Origin: Flavobacteriales bacterium
GTDB lineage: Bacteria; Bacteroidota; Bacteroidia; Flavobacteriales_F; PHOS-HE28
Direction of reading: 5' to 3'
Assembly: GCA_013360395.1 (NCBI GenBank)
Contig: JABWBQ010000034.1
Coordinates: forward strand, 1 to 34,333
Length of the DNA: 34,333 nucleotides
Each line of letters opens with the position of its first letter. The stretch's first letter is position 1. Under the pieces are notes generated by a model, which was not told the origin of the DNA, made no database searches, and was given only the letters and a program-made list of their open reading frames with translations. The translations under genes were made by a program, and so were the position numbers. Of the stretch, positions 32,701 through 34,333 are shown one piece after another.

Positions 32701-33190
32701 CCACGCGGCCAACACCACCTACTCCGACACGCTGACGCTCTTCGCCGGCTGCTACACGGTGGAGTTCCTCGACACCGGCAACGACGGCCTCAGCTACTGG
32801 GCCGATCCGGGGGCCGGCAACGGCTACTTCCGCCTGCGCCGCACCACGGGCAGCATCCTCAAGAGCTTCGACCCCGAGTTCGGCCGCAGCATCAAGTGGT
32901 CGTTCACCAGCGGTGCGCTGGTGGGCGTGGAGGAGCTGGTGCCCGCCGCTGCGCTGGAGGCCTGGCCCAACCCCACCAACGGCCTGCTGACCATGGGCGT
33001 GGAGGGGATCCTGGGCGATGCGCTGGTGGAAGTGCTGGACATGCGCGGGGCCGTGGTGAAGCGGCAGCAGCGTGCGCTGCACGGCGGCGACCGCCTCTCG
33101 CTCGACCTGTCCGGCATGGCCGACGGCCTCTACGAGGTGCGCGTCACCGGTCCCGATCGCCGGGCCCAGGCGCGCGTGGTGAAGCAGTGA
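29726..33190 (+). CDS. Large PNGase F-like T9SS cargo with nested LamG-type insertion
   Basis: This 1154-residue exported protein has a signal peptide (LLVVHMAFTLTPCFAQ). A PNGase F-like N-half begins with Y-A-C-G-E-W-D-Y-L (Asp80, equivalent to PNGase F Asp60) and resumes only at W-E-I-G-R-Y-I-T-P-Y-G near residue 613. The roughly 520 residues between hold a beta-rich domain (about 130-300) and a LamG-like jellyroll (about 330-480; W-N-H-W-A-F-V-K then M-D-E-V-N-V-F). The PNGase C-half has T-G-H-G-H-N, C-C-E-W (Glu737, equivalent to Glu206), D-C-A-L-N-P and G-T-W then E-G-W-C-P-G. A domain shared with the 10162 gene and a type A sorting domain (from W-P-N-P-T-N-G, ending RVVKQ) close it. Deglycosylation is possible but unproven; no residue obviously replaces PNGase F Glu118. 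Confidence 0.87.
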   Translation: MLDTTRRALLVVHMAFTLTPCFAQEDTVRVQTLTFDSITTRRGCWVFPDASHTYRKVLMHHTLKCDPQTTQDQYACGEWDYLTHNLIHEHTGVLDSNALQHPWFKVGAAAPGSVDRAAMPSYDIRQIAVPRRTVIGTLSEALHPVGSGGAWDGGLLQAVQGTSRTQALYLASELSAAGLQPGSIAQLRFTTDGQGNGAFGRFTIRMKQTQATSAGPGFDDSALMTVHEVAPPTLGTVAGEQVFVLEPPFVWDGSSNLLVDLAAARSAGLSAPQVVGTAMPDLAVQAVGRDGHLLLKDDLIGVDPAPLANVGPAITLMFRAWGDSILPVNTTALEAVDAAGRRVLNVHLPWSNERVYWDAGQDGTGYDRIDKAATTADLEGRWNHWAFVKNAATGSMKIYLNGVLWHSGTGKTRPLAGITTFRLASGANGEFPYPGAMDEVNVFNTEVDAATIAAWADRAVDATHPNAADLLYSFHCDELPGEHILVNAADPAHNAWPLGTPRRSFREAIDLHHTAHPVTVRPDLVFVQGTYTSVTDTVLLERPEPRELLTQEHFQVNGNGVVPVDTVFSWLGGHTRTFAPDGAVLDSALVPSTLDLNDTLHYYGVPFEVVNNWEIGRYITPYGIGLSLGPQGFRWTFDVTDYQWLLHDSVELSAGNQQELIDLEFELIEGTPPRTVVAHQRPWGGLTSRSYADLSNDVALPPVTVQLSPAASQWSLRTRLTGHGHNSNDGQYPHCCEWKDNTHYLYLNGIEQDAWHIWQTNDCALNPVYPQGGTWLGSREGWCPGDLVKDHEVQLPGLSPGGTATLDYRITPVPANNQGMGGGNYVINMDLLEFGAAAHALDAEIVEVQRPSTTDMHRRNNPLCHDPLVVLRNAGAQDLTSVTFTYGVEGGTPMSWTWTGLLKHMERTEVVLPVDGAGFWVGTDPSVFTVSVSAPNGGADANPVNDSYRTAFALPAVYPETIVVNYKTNNFPGENSLSIRDVYGSTIFERTNHAANTTYSDTLTLFAGCYTVEFLDTGNDGLSYWADPGAGNGYFRLRRTTGSILKSFDPEFGRSIKWSFTSGALVGVEELVPAAALEAWPNPTNGLLTMGVEGILGDALVEVLDMRGAVVKRQQRALHGGDRLSLDLSGMADGLYEVRVTGPDRRAQARVVKQ

Positions 33191-33355
33191 TCAGCACTTC
33201 CCCGGTCCCCGCGGGGCCATGTGCACATCGAGGAACCCGGCCCCGCTGATGCCGGCCTGGCCCAGGAGCCTGCGCAGGTAGGTGATGACGTCGGCCCGTT
33301 CGAAGTTGCCGCGACGATCCCGGTGCGGCCGACCGCACCCTTCCTTCGCGCAAGG
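33191..33355 (-). other. Possible gene remnant downstream of the last T9SS gene
   Basis: Directly after the TAG of the minus-strand gene (33356-33358), the same frame stays open for 54 codons to a TGA at 33191-33193. About 40 residues read like a genuine protein C-terminus (R-G-N-F-E-R-A-D-V-I-T-Y-L-R-R-L-L-G-Q, then G-F-L-D-V-H-M-A-P). It has no good start codon or family I recognise. It may be the tail of a gene displaced by the T9SS gene. Confidence 0.3.
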
Positions 33356-34333
33356 CTACGGCGGAGACAGCACCAACTTCGTCCCAGCGAGCCATCGTGC
33401 GCCATCGCGCAGATGCACGAAATAAAGGCCGGCCGGATAGCGCGAGAGCTCCAGCGAATGCATGGTCGCGGTGGCCGGCACCGCCTCCTCATGGACCAAC
33501 TTCCCCTCCGCGCTGACCAAGGCCAGACGTAGGTTCTTTCTTTCCAGGCCTTGCGGCAGGGCAAGGTGCACCGTGGCCTGGTCGCGGGCCGGGTTCGGAT
33601 ACACCTCCAAGACATCGCCCAGGTCGGTCATTTGCTCCTCCAATCCATCGAACACCTGGCAGCCGGGCACCAAACATCCGAAACTGTCCACCTTCACCAG
33701 CCAAGCATCCTGGCTCACCAGCAGGCTGTCGAAGGCCGTGCCCGCCATGATGTAGCCCCCGTCCAGCGTGCGCTTCACATCGTAGAAATAGTGGTCCGCC
33801 TGGTTGTTGGTGCGGTACTCCCGGTCCCATAGAAGCTCGCCGTCCAGATCGACCTTGGTGAGCCTGCCCACCGAGAGCCCCAATGGTTTCATCGTGCCCG
33901 CTATGGTATATCCTTCGCCCGGGATGTGGATGGGGATGGTGAAGAAAGGCCCCCACTCCAATTGATCGTACACTTCAGCCCAAATGACCGCGCCTTCTTT
34001 GTCCAAGCGATACAAGGCGGGATAGAGCACACCCTGTGCGGCCAGCCTCTGAGCCCCGGCCAGTACGTATCCGCTATCCGGCAATTGGAGGATGAATCCG
34101 GGGTTGTCGATCCACGCGCTGCCATACCACTGGTGCCATTGCTGGTGGCCTGCGCTATCCGTCTTCACCACGTACATGTTCACGTGGTCGTTGTTGAAGT
34201 ACTTGAACCCGCTGAGCACGTATCCCCCGTCCAAGGTGCGCTGGCCGCTCAGGCATTGCTGGTCCTCGGGTCCACCATACCTCCGGGTCCACATCGTATC
34301 CCCGTTCGCGTCCGTGCGGATCAGGCGCATGTC
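33356..34333 (-). CDS. T9SS cargo protein with repeated blade-like motifs (5' partial)
   Basis: The frame runs off the right edge, so the N-terminus and signal peptide are missing; 325 residues are visible. The first 230 contain repeats of about 50-60 residues with L-D-G-G-Y-V/I-L/M-S/A-G and D-x-x-G-x-x-x-W (D-A-N-G-D-T-M-W, D-S-A-G-H-Q-Q-W, D-L-D-G-E-L-L-W). This is a propeller-like pattern common in Bacteroidota secreted proteins. The last 75 residues (from V-Y-P-N-P-A-R-D-Q-A-T-V) are a T9SS type A sorting domain ending KLVLSPP. Base composition looks less GC-rich than in bshC or cphA. It is convergent with the large PNGase-like gene. Function is unknown. Confidence 0.85.
   Translation of the reverse strand, partial: DMRLIRTDANGDTMWTRRYGGPEDQQCLSGQRTLDGGYVLSGFKYFNNDHVNMYVVKTDSAGHQQWHQWYGSAWIDNPGFILQLPDSGYVLAGAQRLAAQGVLYPALYRLDKEGAVIWAEVYDQLEWGPFFTIPIHIPGEGYTIAGTMKPLGLSVGRLTKVDLDGELLWDREYRTNNQADHYFYDVKRTLDGGYIMAGTAFDSLLVSQDAWLVKVDSFGCLVPGCQVFDGLEEQMTDLGDVLEVYPNPARDQATVHLALPQGLERKNLRLALVSAEGKLVHEEAVPATATMHSLELSRYPAGLYFVHLRDGARWLAGTKLVLSPP

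Noticed and set aside
28910-33082. A very long minus-strand open frame opposite the large PNGase-like gene
   Set aside because: It is rich in His, Gly, Val, Gln and Arg, as expected from the antisense of GC-rich codons, and shows no domain. The plus strand has a signal peptide, recognisable domains and a sorting domain.
33202-33218. GC-rich palindrome after the large PNGase-like gene as a terminator
   Set aside because: The complementary arms touch without a loop and no T tract follows.
1-34333. tRNA or rRNA genes
   Set aside because: No cloverleaf-like or conserved rRNA stretch was recognised by eye; a dedicated tRNA search was not possible.

Overview
The window looks like chromosomal DNA of a GC-rich member of the Bacteroidota, probably a Flavobacteriales-type lineage. 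The grounds are: several large exported proteins that end in type IX secretion (T9SS) sorting domains; promoter-like TAnnTTTG boxes of the Bacteroidota type; rare strong Shine-Dalgarno sequences; and a bacillithiol enzyme (BshC) together with LysM/periplasmic-binding-fold and lipoprotein families common in this phylum. No rRNA, tRNA, CRISPR array, prophage or transposase gene was seen.

Layout, left to right. 1-1588: 3' part of a repeat-rich adhesin-like T9SS cargo, closed by a strong hairpin terminator. 1663-3381: rarA, convergent with a four-helix membrane protein. 3440-7461: a lipoprotein-like and a barrel-like exported protein that overlap, then trmD, and rplS with its own promoter and terminator. 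7536-9668: a LamG/kelch T9SS cargo. 9699-10134: a GlsB/YeaQ-type small membrane protein and a dienelactone hydrolase remnant. 10162-12063: a PNGase F-like exported protein. 12015-12797: an AT-richer RelE/ParE-type toxin-antitoxin module with a frameshifted toxin, enclosed by 48-bp direct repeats made from the 3' end of the PNGase-like gene. 12903-14405: a parallel beta-helix T9SS cargo. 14406-14911: non-coding DNA with direct and inverted repeats. 14912-18596: divergent cphA and cphB (cyanophycin synthesis and breakdown). 18626-21345: a DUF3817 protein and a YtxH / holin-like / unknown / AI-2E-type membrane gene set. 21600-24901: guaA translationally coupled to a LysM plus periplasmic-binding-fold protein. 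25150-28044: a large T9SS cargo, convergent with bshC (28027-29625). 29726-33190: a second, much larger PNGase F-like protein with a nested insertion. 33356-34333: 3' part of another T9SS cargo, cut by the window edge.

Housekeeping functions (replication-fork repair, tRNA m1G37 modification, ribosomal protein bL19, GMP synthesis, bacillithiol synthesis, nitrogen storage) are interspersed with single large surface or secreted proteins. The most interesting non-routine signals are the repeat-bounded toxin-antitoxin insertion, the two PNGase F-like paralogs with changed active-site surroundings and a roughly 500-residue nested insertion, a recurring TAnnTTYG box 3-8 nt upstream of start codons that suggests leaderless transcription, and the structured repeat region at 14.5-14.9 kb. 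I do not see a clear multi-gene defence or biosynthetic system of an unknown type.
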